From Chlorops oryzae (lineage: Eukaryota; Arthropoda; Insecta; Diptera; Chloropidae), in the NCBI GenBank assembly GCA_020466095.1, contig CM035807.1, forward strand, positions 81,840,441-81,904,440: 64,000 bases of DNA, written 5' to 3'. A model generated the notes under the pieces. The model saw only the letters and a program-made list of their open reading frames with translations. It did not search any database and was not told the DNA's origin. Below, in pieces: positions 49,879 to 61,964 of the stretch (position 1 is the first letter of the stretch; each line of letters begins with the position of its first letter). The position numbers and the translations under genes are program-made.

Positions 49879-49886
49879 TACGGAAT

Positions 49887-50530
49887 TTTTTGTTTGGGTG
49901 TATAACTCAATTGGCCTAAAATTTCGACTGCAGGGGGCTTTATTGGCTCTTAACAATTTTTTATTATAATTTTTTTTTTTTCATGAAAATTAAATTGTAA
50001 GCATGCAACGACATTTAAGAGCTCTACATTTTATTGCCAATTTTCGGACCTCGAAGGAGGAAAATTTTTAAACTAAAATTTTGACATCCATATAAAGAAG
50101 CTCTCAATATTCTAAGTGTTTTTTATGAATAACCATTGAAGAGGTTAGCTGATTAGCATGAACTCGTTGAAGTATGACAAAAAGATCGTCCTTAATAATA
50201 TTTTAATAACAATAGCCTAGAGCCAATGGCAAAATGAGTGACTTCCATAAAAAATATTGTCCCTACCCATTATTGTTAGTGGCCATATAGGTCATCATCT
50301 AATTTGTAGCATATTGGGTTTAAGGACTTTTTGAATCTTAGTGAAATCATTCAAATTGAATTTGATTTTCCTCAGCAACAGCCTTCATCTAGTTCCCTTA
50401 ATTCCAAAAAAAATAATCTCATTCCAGTTTTGTTTATTTGCATAACCAATACTGTAAGCTTTGTAAAGCTTTGCATTAAATAAACATCGCACCTGCATTC
50501 AAAATAATTTCCAAAGTGACTGCAAATCAA
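49887..50530. other. Intergenic DNA between the two receptor genes
   Basis: No gene or clear element is visible. Confidence 0.5.
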
Positions 50531-50535
50531 ATGGA

Positions 50536-50545
50536 TTTATTTATT
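50536..50545 (-). promoter_or_regulatory. Polyadenylation signals of the upstream receptor gene
   Basis: Two overlapping AATAAA hexamers on the minus strand, about 100 bp after the stop codon of the 50647-54948 gene. Confidence 0.55.
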
Positions 50546-50646
50546 GAAATTTACTGGAAAAAAATCGATTTCATCTAAATAGAAAATGCATGCAGGAATC
50601 ACTTGAAAAAAAAATATTTCTTTTAAAAATAAATTAATAAAAATTT

Positions 50647-53600
50647 TTAATTCGACTTGGATTTCGTTGACGTTTTCGATGACACTTTGCCGCTAACATG
50701 ACTCTGACCACGACGAGAAGAGCGGGAATGCGATCCGGATTTGCTATACTTTTCAGTAACATACATTGGCTTCCGTTTTAGCCAGAATCTCCATGCGAAA
50801 TTCAATTCCGCTTTCAACGCCACCCAAGGAGTGACCTAATAAATCGACTATTAATAATTTCCATTAACAAAAGCTTCATGAAATCCGAACTCACTTTCTC
50901 CCTGACTGCAACATTTCGTGCATTCCAAAAGAACTCATTTATGCCAATTATGAAAGCCACAACGACTCCAACGACAAGTACGACAAATACACCGCCAAGC
51001 TCAATAATCGATAGCTCTTCACCATCGTCCTCCAATTTAGAATTGTCACAAGAGGCGGTTCTGTTTTTCCACCATTTCGTCTTAAGCTTATAGAGTTCTC
51101 CACGCTCACCAAGTGTTAAAATAGAAACGCTTAAATTCGAACGATAAGTTGCACCTGAAAATGGTAAAATTTTGTCTCACAAAAAAAAAAGAAAAATAAA
51201 TAAATAAAAAATAAACAACCCCTCACCCAAGGGCACTGCAATCGCGTAGTGCTTTTCGCCGATCTGTGATCCAACTTGCCTTAAATCACAAAATCTCTCC
51301 GTGTTGTAAAAAATGCTGGTCGTTTCCATAAGATAGGCATAGCTACCTTTACCATTGCGAACTCGCTCGACACCCTCCTTATTGCTGCGTGTGAATGTCG
51401 ACGGCTTGAACGATTTCATTTGATTCCATGCTCGATAATATTCACTGACATTCGACTCCGAGAAGAAGGTCGACGTACTGCCGCCGCTAAGTGTGCCAAA
51501 TTTTACTTCACTCTGCTCAATTAGATCCTTAAGGCTCTTGATGCTACTCTGCATTTTATTGCTCGTTAGAGAAGCAGCCAAATTCGCCGTATAGGTACTG
51601 ACCATCATCATGGCAAAGAACCACCATGTACCGCTTAGAATACGCATCGGTGGACCGCTGAAAACAAAACAAAGATTTACATGATTTCGATGGCTCCATC
51701 GTATGCGTTTGCCATTAACTCACCGCGGAAGAATATCACAGCCCTGTTGCATAATTGAACCAATCACAAGCCAGCCCGCATTCAGGGTACGCCATTTATT
51801 CGCAACGTCATTACCATCAGGTAGAGTCATCCGAGGATTACGCCACTCAACATAAGATATCCTAAACCAGATTCTTCAATCAATTCAAAAAAAGAAGATA
51901 AACTGTCCGAAAGCCCTTACTCACCGTGCCACGAAGACGAAAAGTAATGTCATTATTAGCTGAACCAACATCACGGCCAGCCAGACTTCAACATCGAAGG
52001 GATTCAAAAAGGCGAACGGATCCTTCGGCTCCGGTGGACTTTTAAAATACAAGAGCGCAATACCCAATTGCATGAACGGCACCGTGAAATCGACCACTTC
52101 CCGGCGAGCTTGTGTTATCGTTATATCACAAATACCGATTTGAGCTTGCTAGGTGATAACGAACTCCGTAAGAAAAAAAAAAACAAAAAATATTTGAACG
52201 AATCCTCAAACCAGCGCTTACATGATCGATTAGTCTGCCAATGACACCATCCCATTTCTTCTTTTCCGGATCGTATTTTCCGTTACTGTGCTCAATCGCA
52301 AAATCATAATCGAAATCCAAAATTTCCGATAGTTTCCTTATGAGATCGACGGCATAGCCCTCATATTTATCAGGACCACGTAGATCTGCATGATCGGGCC
52401 TTCAGTAAAGAAAATATTTTCGGAGACAATGAATTTCATGGCATATCCATAAAACTTACTTGAGCATAAAGTACGGCTCCTCGAGATGTGTTACTACTTT
52501 ATACATTTTACGCTGCTGTGAGAAGTCCAAGGCTGTCGAAACTCCAACCTTTATATCGAACCGTGGTCGTACTGGTTCAATTTTCTCGCCTGGTTTCCAC
52601 ATTGCCAATGGTTCGTTGACGGTCGGCTTGTAAATTTCCAAATTAAATTGAACGCGTTGTCCGAATTCGTTGAAGACCATATTTTCCGTTTTCAAAGGTG
52701 GCTCAATATCATCCTCCGATATCTATGGACGTATGTATAAACTTATTCACTTTAAAGATTTATATACGAAAAAAAAAAAAAAACATATTTACGGTCTTCA
52801 TTGTATTGACTATATCTTGCCCGATTAGCCATGGATAACTCTCACCGAAGCCGTCTATCTGACATTGATTCTCCGGATCGATATACTCCCTCAAAGATGT
52901 GATGACATTTCTAGCCGCATTCGCGTAAAGGATGACAGCATCGTACATCAGCACAGGAAGCATCGTTTGATTGCGTATTAATTCCTAACTCCAAATCGAT
53001 AGAGTAATTTTTTTTTAGTTTAAAAACAAAATTTTTTTTTTTTTTTTTTGTTATTCAAACGATTCACTCACATCAAAACGTGTTAAGCGCGACTTTTTCC
53101 TTTCGAAGGGACTCGGCTCAATCGTTTTTAGGCGTACCGCTGTGATGTTCGCCCTGAATGTTGCGTCATATATCTCTCGCAATTTCGAACTTTGCGTATC
53201 CAGATGTGTGAAGAACCAACTCTTAATTTTTTACACAAAAACCAAAATGAATAAATAAATTTTAATTTTTTAAAGAACATTAAAAGACCCCACTTTAAAT
53301 GGCCCAAATAGTTCGAATGGCTTGGCAAAGTGTATTAAAGTCTCAAGCATTTCGGGACTGCAATCGACTATGATATGGGTTTCGTGAAATACTTCTGCTG
53401 CTTCCTTCCATAGCACTCGATAGTCCTGTTCAAAATCGGATAGTTTGCGCACTTTGATCGTATCCAAACTCACTGTTCGTATTTTCATAACGTCCTGAAG
53501 ACGAGCAAGTCCTGAAGAAAAAATAAAAATTAGTAAAAAAAAAAAAAAAAATTTAATTAAAATATTAGAAACAATAAAATAGCGAAAAACTTACCCTCAT

Positions 53601-54948
53601 CGGTCTCGTAGACCATCGTAAATGTCTTCCAATTGAAATCATCTTGAACAATATCCAACAATGCACCTGAAACCAGACTCAACACTGGTGCAACATTCAC
53701 TGACATTCGATGATTCAGCTGGACTTGCACATCATCCTCAATGCGGAAATCGAATTGAATGTGTGGAATGCCGGTTGTGTTGGCGATGAGCGCTACAATA
53801 TCTTGAAAAAAGCCAAAAAAAAAAAATCATTTCAATATACATATGCACCTATATTTATGTATGTGCAGTCAAACTTCCGTAACTCGAACCACCATTAACC
53901 AAAGAAATAGTTCGAGTTAGGGAATCGAAATTTATATAAAAAAATATTCCCTATTGCCACCCGATTCAGTTCGAGTTATGGAGACTTCGAGTTGAAGAAG
54001 TTCCAGCTATGGAGGTTTGACTGTGTATACAATTTGAGTCAAAGAAAAATATATGTCAGAGTAATTTGGAATTTTGTTGTTCTTGGTGATGTGTGCCGTC
54101 AAAAGAGCGGACATTTCTAGCGTGCCTTCAAAGCGTAGATATTTTTGTTTAAAAAGAAATTGGAACACATGTTCATGGCTTTCAAAGTAAATTAATGTGT
54201 CACGATTTCGAACGAATAGCAGTGACGTACACAGGGGGTGACGATTTCGGCGATTCAAGCCCCCCTTCGGAATAGGAGGAATAATATAGGAAAATGTGGA
54301 AATGCGCATAATCCCCTTACGAAAATATTCCCAACGTATGCCCCTGACAAACAGTATTGCTCGAATGATGGAAATTCTCATTTCTTCTACTTCTCTTCGA
54401 GAGATTAAATTTAAGATATTCATTTTGAAAAACTGGAGATGTAATTTATGTATAATTTTGGACTCTCCCTTGTGGCAACACAACATACCACTTGATGCCT
54501 TTGAACTTGGTCCAAAAATAGCGCCAACGCCATTCGAAATCAATTCACATGCTGAAAAATAAAAAATTTCAATAGAAATTATTTGTATTATTATTTTACG
54601 AAATCGAAATTTGAAAGCAATAACTTTCAACTCACTTAATTGTTGCAATTTGAGGCTATCGTCCTCAGCTAAATAACGTTTCATTGTTATAAACTCCATT
54701 TCGAAATATTTTAAATTGTTAATCTCCTTGAATGCTTCATCGAAACTGAGCTCGAGATCTTCTTCGGCTTTGAAGAAAATTGCACCTGAGACGACACGAA
54801 AAAATCCATCAAGGAAATTGAAAAACATTTTTCTTTTTTTTTAGATCTTTTTACCGATTTTCACTTGCGTTCGTCCGCTCTCTTCCTGAACTAATTCATT
54901 CGAAACGCCAAAGAAACCCAGGAGGAACAACAAAAAATGAAAGCGCAT
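50647..54948 (-). CDS. Ionotropic glutamate receptor, kainate-like, canonical pore (14 exons, 918 aa)
   Basis: A glutamate-gated cation channel subunit. Exons (5' to 3'): 54948-54855, 54785-54636, 54551-54489, 53801-53595, 53511-53294, 53221-53072, 52984-52793, 52722-52460, 52399-52222, 52148-51925, 51861-51724, 51657-51227, 51154-50895, 50835-50647. All sites are GT..AG and the frame is intact. The protein has a signal peptide (MRFHFLLFLLGFFGV), an amino-terminal domain with VGAIFGPSSK, and S1 with ICDITITQARREVVDFTVPF (Arg520). The pore loop reads IGSIMQQGCDILPR, with Gln618 at the Q/R site. M3 is followed by TYTANLAAS (647-655). S2 has GGSTSTFF and YLMETTS, then comes M4, and the tail is Ser/Lys-rich and basic. 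It is a tandem paralogue of the gene at 41710-48830: all 13 intron phases agree (1,1,1,1,0,0,0,2,0,2,2,1,0), and exons 3, 10, 11, 12 and 13 have identical lengths. The exact fly orthologue is not settled. Confidence 0.95.
53866..54023. mobile_element. pogo/Tigger-like MITE in intron 3 of the upstream receptor gene
   Basis: The ends are inverted: CAGTCAAACTTCCGTAACTCG on the left against CAGTCAAACCTCCATAGCTGG from the right. These are typical pogo/Tigger-type termini. The interior repeats GTTCGAGTTA. The flanks do not show an intact TA duplication. Confidence 0.65.
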
Positions 54949-56086
54949 TTTTGTGTTTATTTTATTTCAATTCAATCGACTTCCTCTTCAAATTTGCAGT
55001 CAGAATCACATATTTTTTTATCTAAATAAATTTGAAACTTTCACATTTCTACACCATAATTATTAATAATTCAGTTCCCTCTTATTTATTTATTTATTAT
55101 TTATTTTTAATTTTTTTTTTCCTTCCTATATTACGTAAATCTTGTGCGATATCCAAATATTATTCTGCTCCATTGAACGATCCAGACGCCAACAGTCTCC
55201 AACTCGCACTGTGCTCATTTTGATGAGACACTCGACGTTTTTCAAGTTTTCATATTTTCCTCAAATTTTCGTGTTTATTTTCATTTTCATTTTGATTTTC
55301 ACAGAAAATGTTTTTTCTTTCGATTTTGTATTTTCCGAAATTTCGTGTTCCCAAACATTTCACAAAAAAAAAAAAAAAAAAAAAAATGAAATTGTTGATG
55401 GGGAAATGCCGGCATTGGGTGGATTTTTTGTTGACTATTTTTATTTTTTTTATTTTTAGGCGCCTTTATATCTGCTAATGGCACGTGTCATAAATCATTG
55501 CTTTGAAGATTGCGCTATACAAAAATTATACGGTCGAATTGATTCGTTGCGAGCTTTGTTGATTTATCCAAGAGAAATTGGAGCAACTTTTAATTCGGTT
55601 CAACTTTTAAGGAACGTTCAAAAATAGCGCATCTATTAAGCTAACAAAATACACTTCTACTTCTTCAAGTCTCTTAAGCGGACACATTTTTCGGTCCCAT
55701 AGTTGTCCGCTTAAGATGGAGTACACTGTACACTGTGTATTTTCTTGGCGTGCTTAACAGAGGTGTCCACGTCATGAGGAAACAATTTGAGCAGTAGGAA
55801 CACTAGAGCATTCCCAAAAATTGTGCATTTAAGAGGGGTGTCCGCAAGGAGAGAGTACAGTGTAAACCAAAAGCAAAGCAATGCTGGCAAGCATGGATAA
55901 ACAGTGGCATTTGGTTGAATTGTTTCAGAAAGATACCTGCCTGACACTATGGCACTCAGTTCGTGCCTAGTAGAGACGACCAGGGATGCAGCGGCTCCTT
56001 GGTTAGCGTAACAATTTTATATCTAATGTGGGTATTCACGTTATCACATCCCTCCGTATAGATTCGCGGTCATCCTTCGCTCATCA
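54949..56086. other. Intergenic region upstream of the 50647-54948 gene
   Basis: No gene is visible. Near 55680-55865, GCGGACA and TACACTGTAC/GTACAGTGTA words occur in both orientations, which looks like a decayed pogo-type MITE. Confidence 0.4.
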
Positions 56087-56455
56087 TACAGTCCGATTCT
56101 AAATATTCCAGGGAAGTTTTTTCCTGCTAATTTGAAAATAATTCTCCCATTCTAAGCGCACTGGGAAAGTTATATAAAGGAAAGAGAGGTTTGAGGTATA
56201 AGGTATAAGGTGTTCGACCAAGAGGACGACCAAAACCAAGATGGCTAGACATTTTGAAAATTGACCTCCAAGCAACTGATCTAAGAATCGAGGATGCAGT
56301 GGATAGAAGAAAATGGAGAAAAAAATTCAAAACATGCGGTCCCCGGTATAAGCCGGGAAAGAACACGCTAGAAAAAGAAGAAGAAGCAAGAGTTTCGAAC
56401 ATTTCAAAGCTAAGGTCATCACATTCTTGCTTTTATTGACACTTAGAATTCTTCC
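56087..56455. repeat. Dispersed repeat sharing ends with 10117-10500 and the 11196 MITE
   Basis: It begins ACAGTCCGATTCTAAATATTCC, the terminal sequence of the MITE at 11196-11396. It ends with sequence that is the reverse complement of the segment at 10379-10440. A LINE 3' relic (56206-56390) lies inside. Confidence 0.55.
56206..56390 (+). pseudogene. LINE reverse-transcriptase C-terminal relic
   Basis: The plus-strand frame reads RPRGRPKPRWLDILKIDL, then EDAVDRRKWRKKFKTCGP. This matches the GRPR.RW.D....D.....A.DR..WR pattern at the C-terminal end of non-LTR retrotransposon polyproteins. Upstream RT motifs are absent, so it is a 5'-truncated fragment, as produced by incomplete target-primed reverse transcription. 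The frame is open to about 56437. Confidence 0.75.
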
Positions 56456-56686
56456 TTTTTCCTTTTCGTTTAGAGTAGGGCTAATAATAAATGGCGGCCG
56501 ATTATATTGCCATGAGGCGCAGGGCTTATAAATTGGTATTTTTATATTTCAAAGCGATTTTTCAAGGGAATATTCAAATTTTGGTGAGATTTTATACACC
56601 ATCTGGGATGATGTCGTTCACAATGTGAATCATATGACCTCCTCCGCCCCCCTTCTTCGATTGTTCTTCTTTTCATTTTTTTTTTC

Positions 56687-56692
56687 TTTATT
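56687..56692 (-). promoter_or_regulatory. AATAAA overlapping the CFAP299 stop codon
   Basis: The minus-strand hexamer AATAAA overlaps the TAA stop of the CFAP299 gene. If used, the 3' UTR would be very short, as seen in some testis transcripts. Confidence 0.4.
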
Positions 56693-58311
56693 TTATTTTC
56701 CTAACAATATAGTCGTAGAAGACCACATATCCGTAAATATCAGAAAAATAAACTGAACAAAAAACGTATGGGTCAGTCCTTTTCCTGAAACTTGCAATAC
56801 AGATCTTCTGACCATCGTCGTTATGCACGAATGTCAAAGAATCGTTGTTGCCATATTGTATTCTATAATTTGTCGAATTATTATAATGAACGGTCCCTTT
56901 CGAAATATTATAGAAACTTAAATGATTCGGTTTTGGGCGCAATTTGACTTTCTCCTGAAACACTTTTGGCCAATCGGTAGCACCTGGCTCTTCTCGATTA
57001 TAATGCTGCAGGCTTGCTTCAAAGTCGATGAACCCAGATTTCTCGTTATTATGCTTATCTCGGTAGGATAAAAAGATTATTGTCTGCAATGATAGAGATA
57101 GAGATACAGATACAGACAGAGATAGAGATAGAGAGATACAGATACAGATACAGATACAGGTTCAGATACCGATACAGATACAGATACCGATACAGATACA
57201 GATACAGATACAGATACAGATAGAATAGAAGATAAGATAGAAGATAGATGAGATAGAGATAGAGATAGAGATAGAGATAATAAGAGAGATAGAGATAGAG
57301 ATAAGATACAGATAGAGATAGAGATAGAGATAGAGATAGAGATAGAGATAAGATAGAGATAGAGATAGAGATAGAGATAAGATAAGATAGATAGAGATAG
57401 AGATAGATAAGATAAGATAAGATAAGATAGATAAGATAAGATAAGATAAAGATAAGATAAGATAAGAATAGAATAGAGATAAGATATAGAGATAGAGATA
57501 GAGATAGAGATAGAGATAGATATAGAGATAGAAGATAGATATAGATAAGATAGTAGATAAGATAGAGATAAGAGATAGTAAGATAGAGATATAGATGATA
57601 GATAAGATAGATAGATATAGATAGTAGAAAGATATAGATATAGAAGATATAGAATAGATATAGATATAGATAGATAGATAAGATTAGATATAGATGATAG
57701 ATATAGATAGTAGAGATAGATAGATAAGATAGATATAGATAGAGAATAGATAGATAAGAATAGAGATGATAGAGTAGATAAGATATAAGATGATAGAGAT
57801 AGATAGATATAGAATAGAGAGATATAGAATAGATATAGAATAGATAGATAGATAAGATAGAAGATATGAGATAGAGATAGAGATGATAGATATAGATATA
57901 GATATAGATAGAAGATAGAGATAGAGATAGAGAATAGAGATAGATAGATAGAGAGATAGAGATAGAGATAGAGATAGAGCGATAGAAATTACATACGGAA
58001 AGTATTTTCTGATAGTTCAATCTTTCTCTGCATGCAAGTTGTACAAGAACTGGATCGCGTGAGGTCATCCGAAGACTGCAGACCGCACTAACGTTTCGAG
58101 ATGTCGGAAGAAGCTGTTCAATAAGGCGTTGTTTATTGGCTTCGAATTGTTTTTTTGTATAAATATGTTTTTCGGGTCGATAATCAAGCAATACCAATTG
58201 CCGACATAAGCGCTGATTGCCGAGATAACGATAATCAGCGGTCGTTACATTCAAATCAATATAATCATCGTAGTCATCGCAATTCAAAAGCGTAGTATCC
58301 AGTTCAGGCAT
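56688..58311 (-). CDS. CFAP299: CFAP299 (C4orf22) homologue, two exons, 236 aa
   Basis: A cilia- and flagella-associated protein family, in vertebrates linked to sperm flagella and spermatogenesis; it probably acts in sperm or chordotonal cilia here. Exon 1 is 58311-57997 (105 codons) and exon 2 is 57083-56688 (131 codons plus stop), joined in phase 0. The length matches the family (about 233 aa). Exon 1 carries the conserved YDDYIDLNVTTADYRYL and LCRQLVLLDYR blocks, then KKQFEANK. Exon 2 begins TIIFLSYRDKHNNEKSGFID, then has RPKPNHLSFYN, and ends in VVFYDYIVRK. The pattern matches the family from end to end. Donor GTATGT and acceptor ATTGCAG are good. The only intron is almost entirely microsatellite. 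The assignment rests on family motifs recalled rather than a search. Confidence 0.85.
57087..57985. repeat. GATA/GATAGA microsatellite filling the CFAP299 intron
   Basis: About 900 bp of GATA, GATAGA and GATACA repeats with frequent one-base losses, reaching almost to both splice sites. On the transcribed strand it is TATC/TATCTC, a polypyrimidine-like tract running into the acceptor. The 418-codon open frame through it is an artefact of the repeat. Confidence 0.95.
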
Positions 58312-59102
58312 TTTTCAATACAGATTGTATAGCTCAGCATGGGATCCTTGCTCGACTGTTTTTAATTTTTTTTTTTTTTTTTTTTTGAATCGTCTCTTCA
58401 CGCTCTGCCTTCTTAAGCTGACAGCACGCTTTAACCTGTGAACTTGTCCAGCTTCCAGGAAAAAAAGACTCCTCTCACAGTGCTACTATTTCCTTTTTAT
58501 ATAGTTAAGAAACAACAAGAATTTTTTGTCCCATTAGCGTACAAATACAGAAGATTTTAGTTTTAAAAATATATTTAAAAAAAATATCAAAAGAACTTGC
58601 TATAAAAAAATATATTATTGTGATTTTTATTTTTGATTTGGACCTTCAGCTAAAAGAAAACAATTATTTCATGGAGTTCTTTGCTCTTTTTTGGAGCTTA
58701 GGAGAGGTTTTTGTCCAGCAAACCTCACAAAATGGCTCATTATGTTCCATTATATTGCACTATGCTTAAATATGTATATTATATTTTTCCCAGCGGCCAA
58801 CAGTGCCTACCGCCTACAAAGTATTCGAGACTGTAAGCGACTTGAATATTAATAGCTTACAAAGTATACGAGATTGTAGACATACTGCCCACCAATAGCT
58901 TACTTTATGCGGTGGTAGTAGGCGTTCACTCTATAAAACGGCCACGCTCGAAAAAAAGTATACTAGGATGGTATATTCTTATATATTTATCCCTTAGGTG
59001 TCCATCGATGGAGCTTTCACTGCATGCATATTTTTAAATTCCAATTTTAAATAGTTGAATTAAATTTGAAATTTGACACCTCAAAGGTAAATGAACTTTG
59101 TA
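58312..59102. other. Intergenic region between CFAP299 and the takeout-like gene
   Basis: No gene is visible. It contains a T run at 58368-58386 and AT-rich sequence. Confidence 0.5.
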
Positions 59103-59108
59103 TTTATT
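59103..59108 (-). promoter_or_regulatory. Possible polyadenylation signal (AATAAA) of the takeout-like gene
   Basis: AATAAA on the minus strand about 200 bp after the stop codon at 59306. Confidence 0.4.
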
Positions 59109-59305
59109 TGAAATAATTGCAGGTTATGAAAAAAACAAAATTAAAACATATAAATAAATATCTTAAAATTAAAATTCCAATTAAAAATATAATTACTTTG
59201 AAAATAATTCTTGCAAAAAGGCTTTGAAAGCATTTGGTCTCAGCTTTTAAAATAAAAATAAAATTCCTTTTGCTTTCCATTCAACTTTTTTGTTGCCCAT
59301 TCGTC

Positions 59306-60307
59306 CTACTGTAAAAGGAATTTTTCTATTGGAACATCGGCAAAGAAATCATTGACATGAGACACTAAAATAGGTGCCCATTGCTCTCTCGTTGCTGGTA
59401 TACCGACACGTACGATTTCGGGTAAATTCTCATTGACCAGATTTAGCATCATCGAATCTGCAGAAGAAAAAAAAAAGTTTTTTTTGTTATTCAATACTTA
59501 TTCAATATTTAATATTTTTAACTTACTTAAATTTCGGTCTGAGAAGATTCCGTTCGCAATTATGTTCGCCTTTCCAACGCCAATGATTGCGTTTAGCCGT
59601 TGCAATCTCAATCGACGGCCTTTTTCTTTTTCCTCAATTAGGCCATCAGTCAACACAGTGAGCTTTATGTTGTCTTCGAGAATTTGTTAATTTATAAGTA
59701 TATGAGAAAGTTGATCAGCATTCATTGTTAACTTACCAATTGTTATATTGAACGGACCTTTTGGCACCAAGCGCAGACCACCGAATTTTACATCAGCCTT
59801 GAAATGACCTGAAACAAAAATCGCATATCTTTTGAGTCTAAAGTTTAGGCACACATAGAACTGTATGGCGCGAGGCATACATAAAATTATTGGGATTAAG
59901 AAAAATATAATATTTACCTCCGGCGTTTATTTTCGGTATATCAATGCTTAATTTCATAATAAATGAGCCATTATCGGTGAAATTCGATGCTATACTGTTG
60001 ACCTTAAGGCCGCTTATACCGTTGATTTCCATATTCTTAATCAGAAGACCACCTGCAACGCCATCGTTTGTATAGCGGAATATGCCACGACGATAATTGT
60101 ACGGATCAATTGAGACCATATTGTATTCGGGTAGACCTTGGTTCTATTTAGAGCAGTTGACTTCCATTAGTAATAAACTAATTTAATGTGTTATAAAATT
60201 TACCTTTAAAAGTGGAACAATTTGTCCAAAGAGACCTTTGATACATTCGTTTCTTGTCGATTCTTTCAAGTCGCATGGCTCAAATTTGAGTGTAGACTCT
60301 TGAGTTG
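59306..60307 (-). CDS. takeout/JHBP-family secreted protein, 5' end missing
   Basis: The family binds hydrophobic ligands such as juvenile hormone and acts in haemolymph, in feeding and circadian behaviour, or in chemosensory fluid. Exons: 60307-60204, 60143-59918, 59808-59737, 59673-59527, 59457-59306, about 232 residues. Visible features are the amino-terminal Cys pair (FEPCDLKESTRNECI), YNMVSIDPYNYRRG, IPKINAGGHFKADVKFGGL, VPKGPFNITIG and the C-terminal VNENLPEIVRVG...FFADVPIEKFL. These follow the usual order of the takeout fold, and the length is near the family's 240-250. The first exon listed enters in phase 1 after TTTCAG, so a signal-peptide exon should lie upstream; none was identified up to 64000. 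An in-frame ATG at 60327-60329 gives only a seven-residue leader. The acceptor of the fourth exon (CTCGAAG) is weak. Confidence 0.88.
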
Positions 60308-61960
60308 CTGAAATTTTAATAAGAAACATTAGTATGGATCTATGATGGGTATTCTAAGTGCATAGCATGATGTCGAGTGTTCATAAATATTCCTTATGAG
60401 AACAAATAATACCCTCTCTAAAAAAAACTTAACCTTCTATTTTAACCCTGATCGACAAATTAACATTTTTAAAGTAATTTAAGAGAAACCATCTTGTCAT
60501 ATTATCAGAATTAAATGACTATAGCACCCTTATTTGTCCATAATTGGCTTTTGCAGTTGATTGCCCATGTCAACCTTCAATACACGGACCGACAAAGTTG
60601 AATTCATAGCCGCATAAATAAATACTTTCGCAGATAAAATAAGAGCAACACTAGTGATTATAAAGACATGACTCCCCTTTGTTCTGTTCCGACAAAACAC
60701 GCAATTCCAGACGATTATTTACGCAAGCTAAACAAAAAATTGTCGAATATCTCGATGAAATTACATCACCAAATCTACAATTAGCATTTATTCCTTGACC
60801 TTCTCATCAACAAAGCCATTAATTTCCAAAAGAAATGAAGAAAACACTTGCTGATTGTACATCGCCACTGAGAAAACCATAAAAATTATGAATTCGAGTC
60901 ACAATTTTCGAAATGGGAATCCCAGCTTTAATATTAATGTCTTCATGCAATTTTAAACTTGACATAAAATTAAACTTTAAAAATGTCACCACAGTACATA
61001 TGCACTTAGCATTTCAATTTTCGGGGCTGTCTATCAATATTCGCTACGAGAAAATAAAAACATTATTTCGATCATGACCCAATTTTTTGTGTCAAAAAAT
61101 GTTCGACCCCCGATCTCGAAGGGTTTCAAGTTCGCTGAGTTAAAAACCGCAACAAATTTTGAATGAATTTTATTTTGAAAAACTAAAATTTCCAAGCAAC
61201 ATCGTTGGTATATGTATGCGTTGAAGATAAGATGATTCATATATATGTATATTGATATATATATTCCGATTCTTGAACAAAAATTTCCCCCTAACCATAC
61301 TATTTTACATTGACCATGCAGGTCTTTTTGTGCAATCTTCGGTTCAGTTCATTTCAAGGTTGATGTAAAATTCAAAATTATAAACCCAATCGGGAGATAT
61401 GTTAAATACTTTAAGTTAAGTTCTGTTAAGTGAAGACAAAGTGAACTTTTGATAAAAAAAAATTTAAAAAATGGAATGAATTTTAACATTATAATTGCCT
61501 ATGAAATTGCCTTGAAAAATGTTTAAATGAGAATGATAAAAAACTTATTATTAGGTTATTAAAAAGCTTAAATTTCTATAAGGTTCATAAATTTTTTTTA
61601 TAGATTTTCACACTCGAATATGCAAGGTTAAATAAACCGTGAATAGAAATAACTTTTAAACAGTGCCTATACCATCAAACTCATACAATTGAATTATGGT
61701 ATTTAAAGCTACAAAAAAAAATTAATTGAATATGAAATTCATATTTATTTATTTATAATAATACTTAGCTACAAGACAAATTCAATCTATCAGCTAAGAC
61801 TTGAAATTTAACAATTTAACTATATTTGACTATATGGTGTAACAACTATAGACGGCTCAAAGTAGAAGACAAAGAAAGTCATAGCAGAAACTAATCCTAA
61901 AGTTTCTTTACAGTTCTCAGTGTCTACCCTAAACGAAAGTAGCAGAAAGGCAATTTAGTA
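60308..61960. other. Non-coding stretch upstream of the takeout-like gene
   Basis: AT-rich; the missing first exon of the takeout-like gene may lie here or beyond the window, but no convincing signal-peptide exon was found. Confidence 0.4.
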
Positions 61961-61964
61961 TTAT

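Noticed and set aside
54007..54828. 273-codon minus-strand open frame as a separate gene
   Set aside because: It is exon 2, intron 2, exon 3 and part of intron 3 of the upstream receptor gene read through without splicing.
57055..58311. 418-codon Tyr/Leu/Ser/Ile-rich open frame
   Set aside because: Only the first 105 codons are exon 1 of CFAP299; the rest is the GATA microsatellite intron read through, and the second exon rejoins in frame at 57083.
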